A stretch of 64,000 bases of DNA from the NCBI RefSeq assembly GCF_005281835.1, contig NZ_RZIS01000004.1, positions 1 to 64,000 of the forward strand. The letters run 5' to 3'. The DNA comes from Vibrio profundi. GTDB lineage: Bacteria > Pseudomonadota > Gammaproteobacteria > Enterobacterales > Vibrionaceae. A model generated the notes under the pieces. The model searched no databases. It saw only the letters and a list, made by a program, of their open reading frames with translations, and had not been told where the DNA came from. Shown one piece after another: positions 27,866 through 37,519 of the stretch (its first letter is position 1; each line of letters opens with the position of its first letter). Made by a program: the position numbers and the translations under genes.

Positions 27866-29293
27866 ATGACGGTTAAAACTCGTTTTGCTCCTAGCCCAAC
27901 TGGCTATCTTCACGTTGGTGGTGCACGTACAGCACTATACTCTTGGCTTTTCGCTAAAAACCAAGGCGGTGAATTCGTTCTACGTATCGAAGACACTGAC
28001 TTAGAGCGTAACTCTCAAGAAGCGGTAGATGCGATCCTAGAAGGAATGCAGTGGATGGGTATGGAATGGGATGAAGGTCCTTACTTCCAGTCTAAGCGTT
28101 TTGACCGTTACAACGAAATGGTTGATAAGCTTCTTGCTGAAGACAAAGCATACAAATGTTATGCGTCTAAAGAGCTGCTTGATGAGATTCGTGCAGAGCA
28201 AGAAGCAAACAAAGAAATGGCTCGCTACGATGCTAACCACCCGAAAATTGTTGCAGCGAACGAAGCGGCACAAGAAGGTGATGCGTGCGTTATCCGTTTC
28301 CGCAATCCGAAAGAAGGTAGCGTAATTTTTGATGATCAAATCCGTGGCCGCATTGAAATTGCGAACAGCCAGCTTGATGATTTGATCATTCGTCGTACTG
28401 ACGGTTCTCCAACATACAACTTCGTAGTAGTAGTGGATGACTGGGACATGGGTATCACACACGTTGTTCGTGGTGAAGACCACATCAACAACACACCTCG
28501 TCAAATTAACATCTATGAAGCACTAGGCGCGCCAGTACCAACTTTCGCTCACTGTGCGATGATCCTTGGTGATGACGGTGCGAAGTTATCTAAGCGTCAC
28601 GGCGCAGTATCGGTAATGCAATACCGCGACGAAGGTTACCTACCAAATGCTCTAAACAACTACTTAGTACGTTTAGGCTGGTCTCACGGTGACCAAGAAA
28701 TTTTCTCTCAAGAAGAAATGATTAACTTGTTCGCACTAGATGCTATCAGCAAGTCTGCTTCTGCATTCAACACTGAAAAGCTACTTTGGTTGAACAACCA
28801 CTACATTAAAACGTCAGAGCCTGAATACGTTGCTGAATACCTACAATGGCACCTAGACGAGCAGAAGATCGATACCTCGAACGGCCCTGCAATCACTGAA
28901 GTGATTAAACTAGTGGGTGAGCGTTGTGACACGCTAATCGAACTTGCTGAGCAATCTCGTTACTTCTACGAAGATTTCTCTGAGTTTGAAGCGGGCGCGG
29001 CGAAGAAACACCTACGTGGTGTGGCTAAAGGCCCACTAGAGCTTGCACTTGCTAAAGCTGAAGCACTAGAAGACTTCACAACAGTGAACATCAAAGAAGG
29101 CATCATTGCTGCAGTATGTGAAGAGCTAGAAATTGGCATGGGTAAAATTGGTATGCCACTTCGCGTAGCAGTAACAGGCGGCGGTCAGTCTCCTTCAGTT
29201 GATGCTGTGATGGAACTTGTTGGTAAAGAGCGCGTAATCGCTCGTATCAAGATGGCACTAGAGTTCATCGCTGAGCGCGAAGCTAATGCTTAA
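27866..29293 (+). CDS. gltX: Glutamyl-tRNA synthetase
   Basis: A 475-residue class I aminoacyl-tRNA synthetase. The HIGH-type motif is in [16 protein letters not shown] (HVGG at 16-19) and KLSKR at 240-244. [17 protein letters not shown] and [11 protein letters not shown] are family blocks. Compared with E. coli GluRS, only Cys98 of the zinc ligands remains: position 100 is Ala and the Cys125/His127 segment is replaced by a Cys-free stretch. Catalytic motifs are intact, so the enzyme should be active without that zinc site. A strong terminator follows. Confidence 0.98.
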   Translation: MTVKTRFAPSPTGYLHVGGARTALYSWLFAKNQGGEFVLRIEDTDLERNSQEAVDAILEGMQWMGMEWDEGPYFQSKRFDRYNEMVDKLLAEDKAYKCYASKELLDEIRAEQEANKEMARYDANHPKIVAANEAAQEGDACVIRFRNPKEGSVIFDDQIRGRIEIANSQLDDLIIRRTDGSPTYNFVVVVDDWDMGITHVVRGEDHINNTPRQINIYEALGAPVPTFAHCAMILGDDGAKLSKRHGAVSVMQYRDEGYLPNALNNYLVRLGWSHGDQEIFSQEEMINLFALDAISKSASAFNTEKLLWLNNHYIKTSEPEYVAEYLQWHLDEQKIDTSNGPAITEVIKLVGERCDTLIELAEQSRYFYEDFSEFEAGAAKKHLRGVAKGPLELALAKAEALEDFTTVNIKEGIIAAVCEELEIGMGKIGMPLRVAVTGGGQSPSVDAVMELVGKERVIARIKMALEFIAEREANA

Positions 29294-29317
29294 TTAAGCT
29301 TGTAATAAGCTTAATTA

Positions 29318-29356
29318 AAAAAGGGTCAGTAACTGAGTTACTGACCCTTTTTGTTG
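29318..29356. terminator. Bidirectional terminator between gltX and the APE operon
   Basis: Perfect 15-bp stem (29318-29332 with 29338-29352, core AAAGGGTCAGTAA), loop CTGAG, T-runs on both strands. A second AT-rich inverted repeat, TTAATTAAGCTT/AAGCTTAATTAA, lies just before it. Confidence 0.9.
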
Positions 29357-29372
29357 TTACGAACTCTGAGAA

Positions 29373-29837
29373 CTACATCTTATCTTCTGCGATGAGCTGA
29401 GTTGCTTGCTCGGGAGTAGTTTTATCAAATAGGATATCCATCATGGCTTTGATTCGCGCCATATCGTCCCCAAATTTTGATAAATTAGCGCTATTTGGTG
29501 CTTTGAACTCGACGTTACCAATACGCTCTTGACCTTGATAGGCTGAGATTTTTGCATCGGCAACGAAAGTTTTTAAGTCCCAGCTCCAGCGAGATACATA
29601 ATCCAGTGTTACTTCTTCTGGGTTATGTTCCGTGTGATCGGCCACCACCTTACATTTCATTTGGTTGTTCAAACACCAGTCGTTCATCGAATCTAAGAAT
29701 ACGGAACGGGTTTTTATGTCTTCGACAATCGTGACACTCGTTAGTACTTCACTATTCGGAATTGCACTTCCGGTATATTTGGGAGCACTACAACCAGCAA
29801 GAGTCAGTATCGATACGATGAGTAACCACTTTTTCAT
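29373..29837 (-). CDS. Lipoprotein at the end of the APE operon (Sbal_3080-like)
   Basis: A 154-residue lipoprotein; lipobox LTLAGC. No catalytic motif is seen. The body (SVTIVEDIKTRSVFLDSMNDWC) resembles the small Sbal_3080 group of uncharacterised lipoproteins, a tentative link. It starts 6 bases after apeR, so it is probably cotranscribed, but nothing proves a part in aryl polyene formation. The start is ATG 29837; a GTG at 29840 is equally possible. Confidence 0.75.
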   Translation of the reverse strand: MKKWLLIVSILTLAGCSAPKYTGSAIPNSEVLTSVTIVEDIKTRSVFLDSMNDWCLNNQMKCKVVADHTEHNPEEVTLDYVSRWSWDLKTFVADAKISAYQGQERIGNVEFKAPNSANLSKFGDDMARIKAMMDILFDKTTPEQATQLIAEDKM

Positions 29838-29843
29838 CACAGG

Positions 29844-31067
29844 TTATACCTTCTTGAAAATCAATGAAGTGTTAATGCCGCCGAATGCAAAGTTATTGCT
29901 CATCAAATATTCGACTTCTAATTCACGGCCAGAGCCGGTGATGTAATCTAAGTTTCCACAGCGCTCATCAATATTTTCTAAGTTCAATGTTGGGCTGAAC
30001 CAGTTACTGTGCATCATTTCTAGGCTTAGCCAAGCTTCGATTGCACCACATGCGCCAAGCGTATGACCAAAATAGCTTTTCAAAGAGCTGATTGGCACGG
30101 AACCAAAGATGTTTGCCGTTGCATTGCTTTCGGCGATGTCGCCTTTATCTGTCGCCGTACCGTGTGCAGAGATATAACCGACTTTTTTAGGATCTAGCTG
30201 CGCATCATTTAGTGCCATTTCCATACAGATCTGCATGGTTTCCATTTGTGGTTGTGTGACATGGGCAGCGTCACAATTGCTCGCAAAGCCAATGATTTCA
30301 GCATAGATTTTTGCACCGCGTTCAACGGCGTGTTCGTACTCTTCTAGAATTAAGGTACCAGCGCCTTCACCTATCACTAAACCGTCGCGGTCTTTGTCGT
30401 AAGGGCTAGGTGAACCTTTTGGATTATCGTTTTTCAAGCTGGTGGCGAAAAGCGTGTCAAACACCGCTGACTCGGTTGGGCAAAGCTCTTCACCGCCACC
30501 TGCTACCATGACGGTTTGATAACCATGTTTAATGGCTTCGTAAGCGTAGCCAATTGCTTGGCTGCCAGAGGTACAGGCGCTACTGGTTGGAATCACTCGG
30601 CCTTTCAAACCGAAGAACAAACCTACGTTTACCGCTGCGGTATGCGGCATCATTTGTACGTAAGTGGTAGCGGTGATAGCACGGGTTGATTTTTCATTTA
30701 GCATCACACCGAATGCACCTACTGCATCGGTACTGCCTGTTGAAGAGCCGTAAGCGATGCCTGTTTGACCATTGGTCAATACATCGTGACCAATCAAGCC
30801 CGCCTGTTCTAGCGCGTTTTCAGTGGCAACAGTAGCAAGGCGTGAAACTCGCCCCATACCTCGTACTTGTTTGCGCTTGTAGTGCTTAGGCAGTTCGAAG
30901 TGGTCAATAGGAGCGGCCAGTTTGGTGTTGAGACCGTCATATTGCTCAAAGCTCGGCATATATTGCGTGGCATTTTCACATGTACGTAATTTAGGCTCGA
31001 CACTGGCCCAATCGTTACCAAATGCAGTGACACCTGACATTCCGGTAACTACGACGCGACGGCTCAT
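29844..31067 (-). CDS. apeR: Beta-ketoacyl-ACP synthase (ApeR type)
   Basis: A 407-residue ketosynthase with an intact triad: Cys165 (SSACTSGSQ), His302 (SAHGTAT) and His335 (FGHTLGA). It is the second full KS of the aryl polyene cluster; in the Xenorhabdus system ApeR is the additional KS besides the ApeO-ApeC chain-elongation pair. Its start overlaps the apeQ stop as ATGA, showing translational coupling. Which elongation step it serves here is inference. Confidence 0.9.
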   Translation of the reverse strand: MSRRVVVTGMSGVTAFGNDWASVEPKLRTCENATQYMPSFEQYDGLNTKLAAPIDHFELPKHYKRKQVRGMGRVSRLATVATENALEQAGLIGHDVLTNGQTGIAYGSSTGSTDAVGAFGVMLNEKSTRAITATTYVQMMPHTAAVNVGLFFGLKGRVIPTSSACTSGSQAIGYAYEAIKHGYQTVMVAGGGEELCPTESAVFDTLFATSLKNDNPKGSPSPYDKDRDGLVIGEGAGTLILEEYEHAVERGAKIYAEIIGFASNCDAAHVTQPQMETMQICMEMALNDAQLDPKKVGYISAHGTATDKGDIAESNATANIFGSVPISSLKSYFGHTLGACGAIEAWLSLEMMHSNWFSPTLNLENIDERCGNLDYITGSGRELEVEYLMSNNFAFGGINTSLIFKKV

Positions 31068-31789
31068 ACTAAACCTCCATTTACTGAGATCACTTGGCGA
31101 GTGATATAAGCAGCAATATCAGACATGAGATAGCTCACTAGGCCTGCCACTTCTTCCGGTTCACCCATGCGACGCAGCGGTACTTGTGGAAGCGCGTGTT
31201 CTTTAACATGTTCATCGACCATACCTGTATCGATAAGCCCTGGCGCAACACAGTTTACGGTGATTTTGCGCTTAGCGAGTTCTAGGGCAAGAGACTTGGT
31301 TGCACCAATGACACCTGCTTTTGCTGCGCTGTAGTTAGTTTGGCCTCGGTTACCCATGATGCCTGAAACAGAGGCTAAGGTAACAATACGGCCGCCTTTA
31401 CGTTTTTGCACCATAGGCATAACGCAAGGGTGTAAGACGTTGTAGAAACTGTCTAGGTTAGTGTGAATGACGCCATCCCATTCTTCTTCAGTCATCGCTG
31501 GAAATGCCGTATCTCGAGTAATACCAGCATTGTTCACTACACCATAATAGGCGCCATGTTCTGCGATATCGGCTTCTAATTGGCTTCGGCATTGCTCTCG
31601 GTTGCTAATATCAAATTGAATAATTCGACCTTGGCCGCCATCTTTATGAATCGCATCTAAGGTGTCCAATGCGCCTTGTTTGTCGCCCATATAATGGACA
31701 GCAATAGTGAATCCATCTTTTGCCAGTTGGATTGCAATGGCTCTACCAATGCCTTTACTGGCACCAGTGACTAAAACTTGACGAGTCAT
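31064..31789 (-). CDS. apeQ: 3-ketoacyl-ACP reductase (ApeQ, FabG-like)
   Basis: A 241-residue short-chain dehydrogenase. The NADPH loop is TGASKGIGR (8-16); the catalytic set is N111, S140, Y153 and K157 (LASVSG, NYSAAKAG). It should reduce the beta-keto group after each elongation of the polyene. Start and stop overlap its neighbours by 4 bases (ATGA) on both sides. Confidence 0.93.
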   Translation of the reverse strand: MTRQVLVTGASKGIGRAIAIQLAKDGFTIAVHYMGDKQGALDTLDAIHKDGGQGRIIQFDISNREQCRSQLEADIAEHGAYYGVVNNAGITRDTAFPAMTEEEWDGVIHTNLDSFYNVLHPCVMPMVQKRKGGRIVTLASVSGIMGNRGQTNYSAAKAGVIGATKSLALELAKRKITVNCVAPGLIDTGMVDEHVKEHALPQVPLRRMGEPEEVAGLVSYLMSDIAAYITRQVISVNGGLV

Positions 31790-32250
31790 GACTGGCTCCT
31801 AATTTTCATTTCTTGTAATTTCTTTTCGGATGGAACGTAAACGTTCAACTGGCACTCAGCGACGGTTTTACCTTGGTGTTCTACTTTTGCCGTAAATACA
31901 GCCATGCCGTTGTCTTCCATGAGTTGTTCCGCGTAAATATCTAAGGTTTGCCCTTTGGTAAACTCATCGCACATTGCTTTGTAGCGTCGGCTACCTAGTA
32001 GAAACCCTATCGGAGGCTGTAAGCCTTTCTGCAGTGAATGATAGCCGGACCAAGCTGCGACCGATTGCGCCATAAATTCTATTCCTAAGTAGGCGGGCGC
32101 CGATTGCGATGTGGAATCAAAGAAAATACAGTGCTCGCCGATATCCACTTGGCAATGGATCGACTCATCTTCAATTGTGATTGCACGATCGATTAAGATC
32201 ATCGGCTCATCATGGGGAAGCAATTGGTTAATAGACGGGATATCAGTCAT
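31786..32250 (-). CDS. apeP: Hotdog dehydratase subunit ApeP
   Basis: A 154-residue hotdog-fold protein. It keeps the N-terminal LLPHDEPMILID and the helix GIEFMAQSVAAW with an acidic residue (E58), but the FabZ-type HFxGxPxxPG motif is missing (DSTSQSAPAYLG in its place). In the characterised system ApeP pairs with ApeI to form the dehydratase; the two partners here have complementary parts of the active site. It overlaps apeO by 8 bases. Confidence 0.9.
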   Translation of the reverse strand: MTDIPSINQLLPHDEPMILIDRAITIEDESIHCQVDIGEHCIFFDSTSQSAPAYLGIEFMAQSVAAWSGYHSLQKGLQPPIGFLLGSRRYKAMCDEFTKGQTLDIYAEQLMEDNGMAVFTAKVEHQGKTVAECQLNVYVPSEKKLQEMKIRSQS

Positions 32251-33448
32251 TTACGATACCAAAAATAAGGCTAATATTATTGCCACCAAACGCGAAAGAG
32301 TTGCTCAGGATGGCCTTAGATTGTAATTTTTGCGTACAGTTTACCAAATCCACTTCAATATCCTCAGCTTTATCCTGAGTTTTTTGTAAGGGAAGCGTAA
32401 GGTCATCCTTTAAGATATTCCATGCTAGAGCTGCTTCCACAGCGCTAGCAGCACCGAGTGTGTGCCCCGTTAATGGCTTGGTTGAGCTTACTGGTGTCTT
32501 AGTACCAAAAACTCGATGAATGGCTTTGGCTTCCATACTGTCATTCAAAGGTGTCGCGGTACCATGTGCGTTTACATAGCCAATACTGGAGGGCTCTAGC
32601 CCTGCATCGTTAAGGGCATTCCGCATCGCTTGTTCTGCCCCATTTCCTTCAGGGTGAGGCGCAGATATGTGGTGTGCGTCTGAGCTGTCTCCTACACCAA
32701 GTAACGCAACGTTTGGTTGTTGAGTATTTATGGGCTTATCTCGACTTAGCAGCATGAAAGCAGCCGCTTCACCTATGTTGATTCCATCTCGGTACTGGCC
32801 AAAAGGCTGACACAGTGCGGAGGATAATGCTTCTAAACTATGGAAGCCATTTAATGTGAGCTTACATAAGCTATCGATACCACCCACCAAAACCGCGTCA
32901 ACTATTCCTGATTTCAGCAGCCTTTTCGCTGTGAGATAGACTCGTCCACTCGATGAACACGCCGTCGAGATTGCGTAGTTAGGCCCAGTCGTTCCTAAGT
33001 ATTGGCTAACAAATTCGCTGACATTGCCAAGCTCTTGTTTTGAATAATGGAAATCGGCAGGGAACTCTCCAGAATGCATCTTTTCTTTAAAGGCTATTTC
33101 TCCATCCGAAATACCTGAGGTGCTGGTGCCTAATACTACCGCGACACGCGAACGTCCATATTGCGCGATTGCGTGATGGATTTGCGGTTCAATACTGTAT
33201 AAGGCCGACAAGGCTAAGCGGTTGTTGCGCGTGTCATAGGCGGCGAAATCGCTGGGTAAAGCAGAGAGGCTTTCTGACACGCGACCCACAACAGTGTGGC
33301 TACCGTCGTTCAGAATACTACTGTCTACTACCATGTTTGGATTTTCGCCAGATTGCAGCGCATTGCGGATATCTTCTTCGGGGCTCCCTAACGCTGAATG
33401 CAGACTGCAAGCCTGAATATAGATGGGATATTTAAATTGTTGATTCAT
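32243..33448 (-). CDS. apeO: Beta-ketoacyl-ACP synthase (ApeO, chain-elongating KS)
   Basis: A 401-residue ketosynthase with Cys164 (STACSSSGR), His295 (NAHGTAT) and His329 (TGHTLGA). In Xenorhabdus ApeO forms a heterodimer with the chain-length factor ApeC, encoded here 11 kb upstream in the same operon. It should extend the aryl-acyl-ACP with malonyl units. Fourteen bases separate it from the DUF3261 lipoprotein gene. Confidence 0.92.
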   Translation of the reverse strand: MNQQFKYPIYIQACSLHSALGSPEEDIRNALQSGENPNMVVDSSILNDGSHTVVGRVSESLSALPSDFAAYDTRNNRLALSALYSIEPQIHHAIAQYGRSRVAVVLGTSTSGISDGEIAFKEKMHSGEFPADFHYSKQELGNVSEFVSQYLGTTGPNYAISTACSSSGRVYLTAKRLLKSGIVDAVLVGGIDSLCKLTLNGFHSLEALSSALCQPFGQYRDGINIGEAAAFMLLSRDKPINTQQPNVALLGVGDSSDAHHISAPHPEGNGAEQAMRNALNDAGLEPSSIGYVNAHGTATPLNDSMEAKAIHRVFGTKTPVSSTKPLTGHTLGAASAVEAALAWNILKDDLTLPLQKTQDKAEDIEVDLVNCTQKLQSKAILSNSFAFGGNNISLIFGIVND

Positions 33449-33462
33449 AGCCTAGCCAGTCT

Positions 33463-34062
33463 TTATTGAGTAATGGTGTGATTCAGCGTTTGAATGGAGA
33501 TCAAGTAGCTTAACTGTAAGTGTTGGAACGTCATACTTCCATTGAGCCTATCTTTCGCTGATGTTGAATCTTGATAGGTGATTTCTATTATTTTTTGGTC
33601 GTCACTATCAAACACGATACGTCGATTATCCGATTCAACCATTTGCCAGCCAATAGCACTGAGGGGCTGGTGCCACGCTTGCATAGGCCATAGTGTAAGC
33701 ATCAGATTAAAAAGTACCTGCTCAGGCTGAGGAAGCTTCCCTTCTAACCCATTGAGTACGCTGGTTTCAATACGATTATCTTGGTACTTGAGAGTTAGAA
33801 TACGCGTCCCCCAAGATGAGAATCCAGCTAAATTGATTTGTTCCGATGTGACTTCAAGTTGGACGGGCAGTTGTTGCGTGGTTTCATCCCATGTGGCAGA
33901 GACTAGCTGCGTCGCGGTCACTTGATAACCAAGTTCGCCTGGTGTTGGCAGGTGGAGTTGAATACCTTGACTGATCTCCACACTCGGGGTGGTCGAAGTA
34001 AGAGGCTGTAGGCTACAGGCCGTTAAACTAACAAGTGCAACGAAGATTAGAAGAAGTTTCAT
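33463..34062 (-). CDS. DUF3261 lipoprotein of the APE cluster
   Basis: A 199-residue lipoprotein with lipobox SLTAC (Cys16). The family occurs in aryl polyene and related clusters next to a LolA-like and an MMPL gene; the gene order places it at apeN. Its beta-rich body suggests a LolB-like outer-membrane role in taking up the product, which is inference. Its ATG overlaps the transporter stop (ATGA). Confidence 0.82.
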   Translation of the reverse strand: MKLLLIFVALVSLTACSLQPLTSTTPSVEISQGIQLHLPTPGELGYQVTATQLVSATWDETTQQLPVQLEVTSEQINLAGFSSWGTRILTLKYQDNRIETSVLNGLEGKLPQPEQVLFNLMLTLWPMQAWHQPLSAIGWQMVESDNRRIVFDSDDQKIIEITYQDSTSAKDRLNGSMTFQHLQLSYLISIQTLNHTITQ

Positions 34063-36398
34063 CGGTTATCCTTTTCTATCGTTTGTTGAATTGCCATGGG
34101 CGCCAATAACCAAGCAATGAAAATACCGGTAAGAACTGTTATACCAAAGCTATGAATCGCGTGGGTCTGGCTTAAGGCCAGCAGGCCAAACGACAGTAGC
34201 GTTGTCATTGCAGATAACGTGATGGCCAGCAAAGTACTCTGGCCTTGATTTTGTTCTGAGAAGAACAAGGTGTAGTCAATGCCGATGCCAAGAATGAGAA
34301 TCAAACCTAACAAATTAAAAAGATTGAGTGACGAACCAAGTGCTGCCGTAATGGCTAGTGCAGCAATGCCTGCGATTAAAGAGGGCAAGATCATTTTTAG
34401 GCTCTGTTTCCAGCCATAACGCCAACTTAGTAAAGCGAAAATAGTGATGAGAGCGAGTGACAATAACTCTGCAATTTTGACGCGATACTCCCCAAATAAG
34501 TTTGAAATATCCTTGGCTTTATTTAGGTAAACGATCCCTAAATCTTTGGCTTTTGGAGAGGCTAGCCATTGTTGGAATTTGGCATCATCTTGAATGCGTT
34601 TAAGCATAACGACCGAAGAAAACTGGTGATCGTTAACATCTAACCACATGAATCGCATTGGCTTTGAAACAGGGGACTTCAAAAACTCATCTATCGTAAT
34701 GGGAGCGAAAGCAGGGAGGTCGGGTATGTTACTCCATCCTAATGTTGATTGGAGGGTTGCGCCTTTCTGTTCGTAAAGTTGTTCGATGAGTTGGTAATGT
34801 TTCGCCTGTTGACTTTGGCTTGGCAGGTACTGGTCAATGCTTTGGTGGCCAGAGATAACTTGTTGTTTGGTGAGTATATCGAGCTCTACTGATGCTTGAG
34901 ATAGTTTATTTAGTAACGATTCCGGTGATTCGGCAGTGACGAGTAACATTTGTTGAGAATTATTAATGCCTGCAAGATCGGCAATGACTTGCTCTTGATC
35001 TTGCAAGTGTTTAGGCATGGCTTGCAGTTGGCGAATATCATCATCGTAATGGATTTGTGAAAGTCCAATCAGGCTTAATAAGGTAATGGCACATGGTAGG
35101 CCATAAGCTAGCTTAGGGCGTTGCCATAAAGACAACCATTGAGTCAGAATACTTTGCCCAGGTAAAGTCCTAGTCGCTTGGCTCGGTGAGCGAGCGAGTA
35201 ACGGATACCAACACACAACACTCGCATAGGCCGCAAATAAGCCTATCGCCGAGAACAGTGCGAGTTGTTGCAAGCCTGGAAACGGTGCTATCAATAGCCC
35301 GAGATAACCAATCAAACTGGTTATAAGCCCCAAGGTGATGGCGATGAAAATATGCTGTAAGCCTTTACGGCTATTCCATTGATTACCAGCAGCAAGGCGA
35401 TCCGTTAAAAAGTGGAACGCATAGTCAATGGACACGCCGATTAGGCTTGCACCAAACACTAAACTGAAAAGATGTACCTGACCAAAAATCGCTATAGTCG
35501 ATGCTAACGCAACCAGCAGTCCCGTTGAGATGGAGAGCAGGGCAAGGCTAAGAGGCAGTGCGCTACGAAATACCCATAGAACCAGAAATATCACACCGAG
35601 CAATGAGCCAAGACCAATGGTACTGATTTCCGATTTGGCACTTTGGGTTCCATAATCTGCGTAGAAAACCACCCCGGTATGGCGGGGCTCAACGTTATAC
35701 TGCTCAGAAATCTGTTTTTCTAGAACAAATAATTCAGGTAATTGTTTTTGTACCGACAGTTGATAGGGCGAACCTGCAAGCTCTGCGCTGAGTAATACGT
35801 GGTATTGGTCATTTTTTTCGGCAGTAAGAAAACCATTACTTAATGAAAAGTTGCCTGATTTTACGCTAAGTTCGGTAATGTATTCGCGAAAAAGCAAGAA
35901 TGGGTCTTGGCTTAGTTCGCTTGCGGTAACCCCAAGGAATGGGTTGTAGAGCGACTGTAATACAAATTGTACTCTGGAATCTGGCGCTGTACTGATAGTG
36001 TCGGCTTGGCTTTCTGTAAGCAGTTGCGCTCGATACTTGAAATAGAACTCTGCCCATTTTGATTGGTCGTCTTGACTGATTTGTCCCTGAACAGAGCGAA
36101 ACAGGCTGAACTTTTGAAGCAGCTTTTCAAATGCTTGTGCCGCTCTTATGACATCTTGTTTAGAGTCGCTGCTGATTACCAGTACGACTTGGCTTCCCAT
36201 GCTATCAGCAACTTGCTGGAAAGCATTTTCTGCAAGTGAGTTTTGCTGATTTTCTGGCAGTAGTTTTAATATATTGGTTTCTATCGGAGATTGTTCCGAG
36301 AGCGCGAATTGCTTGACCAATAAGGCGCCAAAAATCAATACAACAGCTAGCCAAATGACCGCTAGCTTAGAATTTGAATTGCGCTTGTTCTGCATCAT
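34059..36398 (-). CDS. MMPL/RND family exporter of the APE cluster
   Basis: A 779-residue inner-membrane protein with the RND-type double layout: one N-terminal helix, a periplasmic domain (about 35-240), a helix bundle (about 250-420), a second periplasmic domain (about 430-635) and a last bundle (about 640-770). GVSIDYAFHFLTDR and LGIGIDYTLFFSEQ carry the conserved helix-4-type Asp residues used for proton coupling. It is the likely lipid or polyene exporter of the cluster (apeM by position). The start overlaps the LolA-like gene by about 30 bases. Confidence 0.9.
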   Translation of the reverse strand: MMQNKRNSNSKLAVIWLAVVLIFGALLVKQFALSEQSPIETNILKLLPENQQNSLAENAFQQVADSMGSQVVLVISSDSKQDVIRAAQAFEKLLQKFSLFRSVQGQISQDDQSKWAEFYFKYRAQLLTESQADTISTAPDSRVQFVLQSLYNPFLGVTASELSQDPFLLFREYITELSVKSGNFSLSNGFLTAEKNDQYHVLLSAELAGSPYQLSVQKQLPELFVLEKQISEQYNVEPRHTGVVFYADYGTQSAKSEISTIGLGSLLGVIFLVLWVFRSALPLSLALLSISTGLLVALASTIAIFGQVHLFSLVFGASLIGVSIDYAFHFLTDRLAAGNQWNSRKGLQHIFIAITLGLITSLIGYLGLLIAPFPGLQQLALFSAIGLFAAYASVVCWYPLLARSPSQATRTLPGQSILTQWLSLWQRPKLAYGLPCAITLLSLIGLSQIHYDDDIRQLQAMPKHLQDQEQVIADLAGINNSQQMLLVTAESPESLLNKLSQASVELDILTKQQVISGHQSIDQYLPSQSQQAKHYQLIEQLYEQKGATLQSTLGWSNIPDLPAFAPITIDEFLKSPVSKPMRFMWLDVNDHQFSSVVMLKRIQDDAKFQQWLASPKAKDLGIVYLNKAKDISNLFGEYRVKIAELLSLALITIFALLSWRYGWKQSLKMILPSLIAGIAALAITAALGSSLNLFNLLGLILILGIGIDYTLFFSEQNQGQSTLLAITLSAMTTLLSFGLLALSQTHAIHSFGITVLTGIFIAWLLAPMAIQQTIEKDNR

Positions 36399-37026
36399 TC
36401 AGAGTGTCTGGTTGGTGAGTGTGGTCTGAAAACTCTATTGAAGTACTGTCGCCTCTAACCTCTAGTAAAGTAATACTTTCAATGTCGGTATTACCATTAA
36501 GAACAATTTGTTTGAACACAGCGTTGAGTGGTGCTTGTTTCGGGCTAAGCTCAATCGCCCAGTGGTCAGCATTGGTTGTAAAAGTTAATTCGAACTGCTC
36601 CGCTAATTGCTTGGTATCACCATGGAATACAGATAAGAAAATATGGCTGAAGTAAAATGCCATTGGGTTTTCTTGGGCCGTAATGACTTGTGGCTCTTGA
36701 TTAGCAAATCGCTGGCTGAGTTTATCTTGGGTAAGCACTAGCTCCACAGGAAAAGGCAGCGTTTGCTGCCATAGCAGACCATGAGTTTTATCGAGCAAGA
36801 AACTGCCGCTTGACACCAAAGGTTGAGCGAACATTTCCATGATACGAGTTTGGGTAAACTGACCACGTACTATGTTGTGGCTAGAAAGCGCCATTTGGAC
36901 ATCTTCTAAGGTATTGATTGAAGTAACCTCGTTGTGGGCTACTTGGTTTACTTCTTTCGTTGTCGGAACTGCTAATAGGCTTGTCGGTAACACGGCTAAT
37001 AGCGCCCACAGTGTAAGTGATTTCAT
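36367..37026 (-). CDS. LolA-like periplasmic carrier of the APE cluster
   Basis: A 219-residue exported protein with signal peptide to about residue 18 (SLLAV). HNIVRGQFTQTRIMEMFAQPLVSSGSFLLDKTHGLLWQQTLPF is LolA-like. It may carry a lipid-linked aryl polyene across the periplasm between the MMPL exporter and the DUF3261 lipoprotein. The ATG at 37026 has AGG 7 bases upstream and follows the thioesterase stop by 4 bases; upstream in-frame starts lie inside the preceding gene. Confidence 0.87.
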   Translation of the reverse strand: MKSLTLWALLAVLPTSLLAVPTTKEVNQVAHNEVTSINTLEDVQMALSSHNIVRGQFTQTRIMEMFAQPLVSSGSFLLDKTHGLLWQQTLPFPVELVLTQDKLSQRFANQEPQVITAQENPMAFYFSHIFLSVFHGDTKQLAEQFELTFTTNADHWAIELSPKQAPLNAVFKQIVLNGNTDIESITLLEVRGDSTSIEFSDHTHQPDTLNDAEQAQFKF

Positions 37027-37030
37027 GGGC

Positions 37031-37498
37031 TTACCTATCATTGATACATTGATTGGATGGTAAGCAGCCATACTGATGCCAATGCTCAACTTTGTCTATG
37101 AAGACCTTTGGAGATACAAAACACATCTCTTCGTTTGACATTTCTACAGCAACCTGCATGGTGTGAGCTTTGCACATTCTTACGCCAGTTTGAGCATCGT
37201 GGATCTGGTAATCAACGCGTAAGCGGTTTTCCCATTCAGTTAGTCGGGCGGACACTTTGATCGCATGATTGAATGGGATGGCTTTTACGTACTTAACACG
37301 AGTATCGATAACTGGCCACATGTAGCCAGAGTCCTTCATTTCCACATAATTGTATTCAAGCTGTGCCATAAGAATTCGACGCGCCTCTTCAAAGAATCGG
37401 AAATAGTTTCCATGATAGATAACACCCATCGGGTCGGCATCTTGGAAAGAAGTCACCAGTTCAACTTGGGACTTGATTGGATAAAGGATTTCTGACAT
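37031..37498 (-). CDS. 4HBT-family acyl-CoA/ACP thioesterase of the APE cluster
   Basis: A 155-residue hotdog thioesterase. The 4-hydroxybenzoyl-CoA-thioesterase motif is DADPMGVIYHGNYFRFFEEAR with the catalytic-type Asp22. It may release the finished polyene or clear misloaded ACPs; apeK is the expected symbol from gene order. Confidence 0.88.
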   Translation of the reverse strand: MSEILYPIKSQVELVTSFQDADPMGVIYHGNYFRFFEEARRILMAQLEYNYVEMKDSGYMWPVIDTRVKYVKAIPFNHAIKVSARLTEWENRLRVDYQIHDAQTGVRMCKAHTMQVAVEMSNEEMCFVSPKVFIDKVEHWHQYGCLPSNQCINDR

Positions 37499-37519
37499 CT
37501 GTAGGCCCTAATTGGTTGG

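Noticed and set aside
28037..28504. 155-codon open frame antisense to gltX
   Set aside because: It is a codon-bias shadow of gltX; no start signal or known domain.
36367..37089. Longer LolA-like start at 37089
   Set aside because: The extra residues come from the overlapping thioesterase gene; the ATG at 37026 has a ribosome site and starts the signal peptide.
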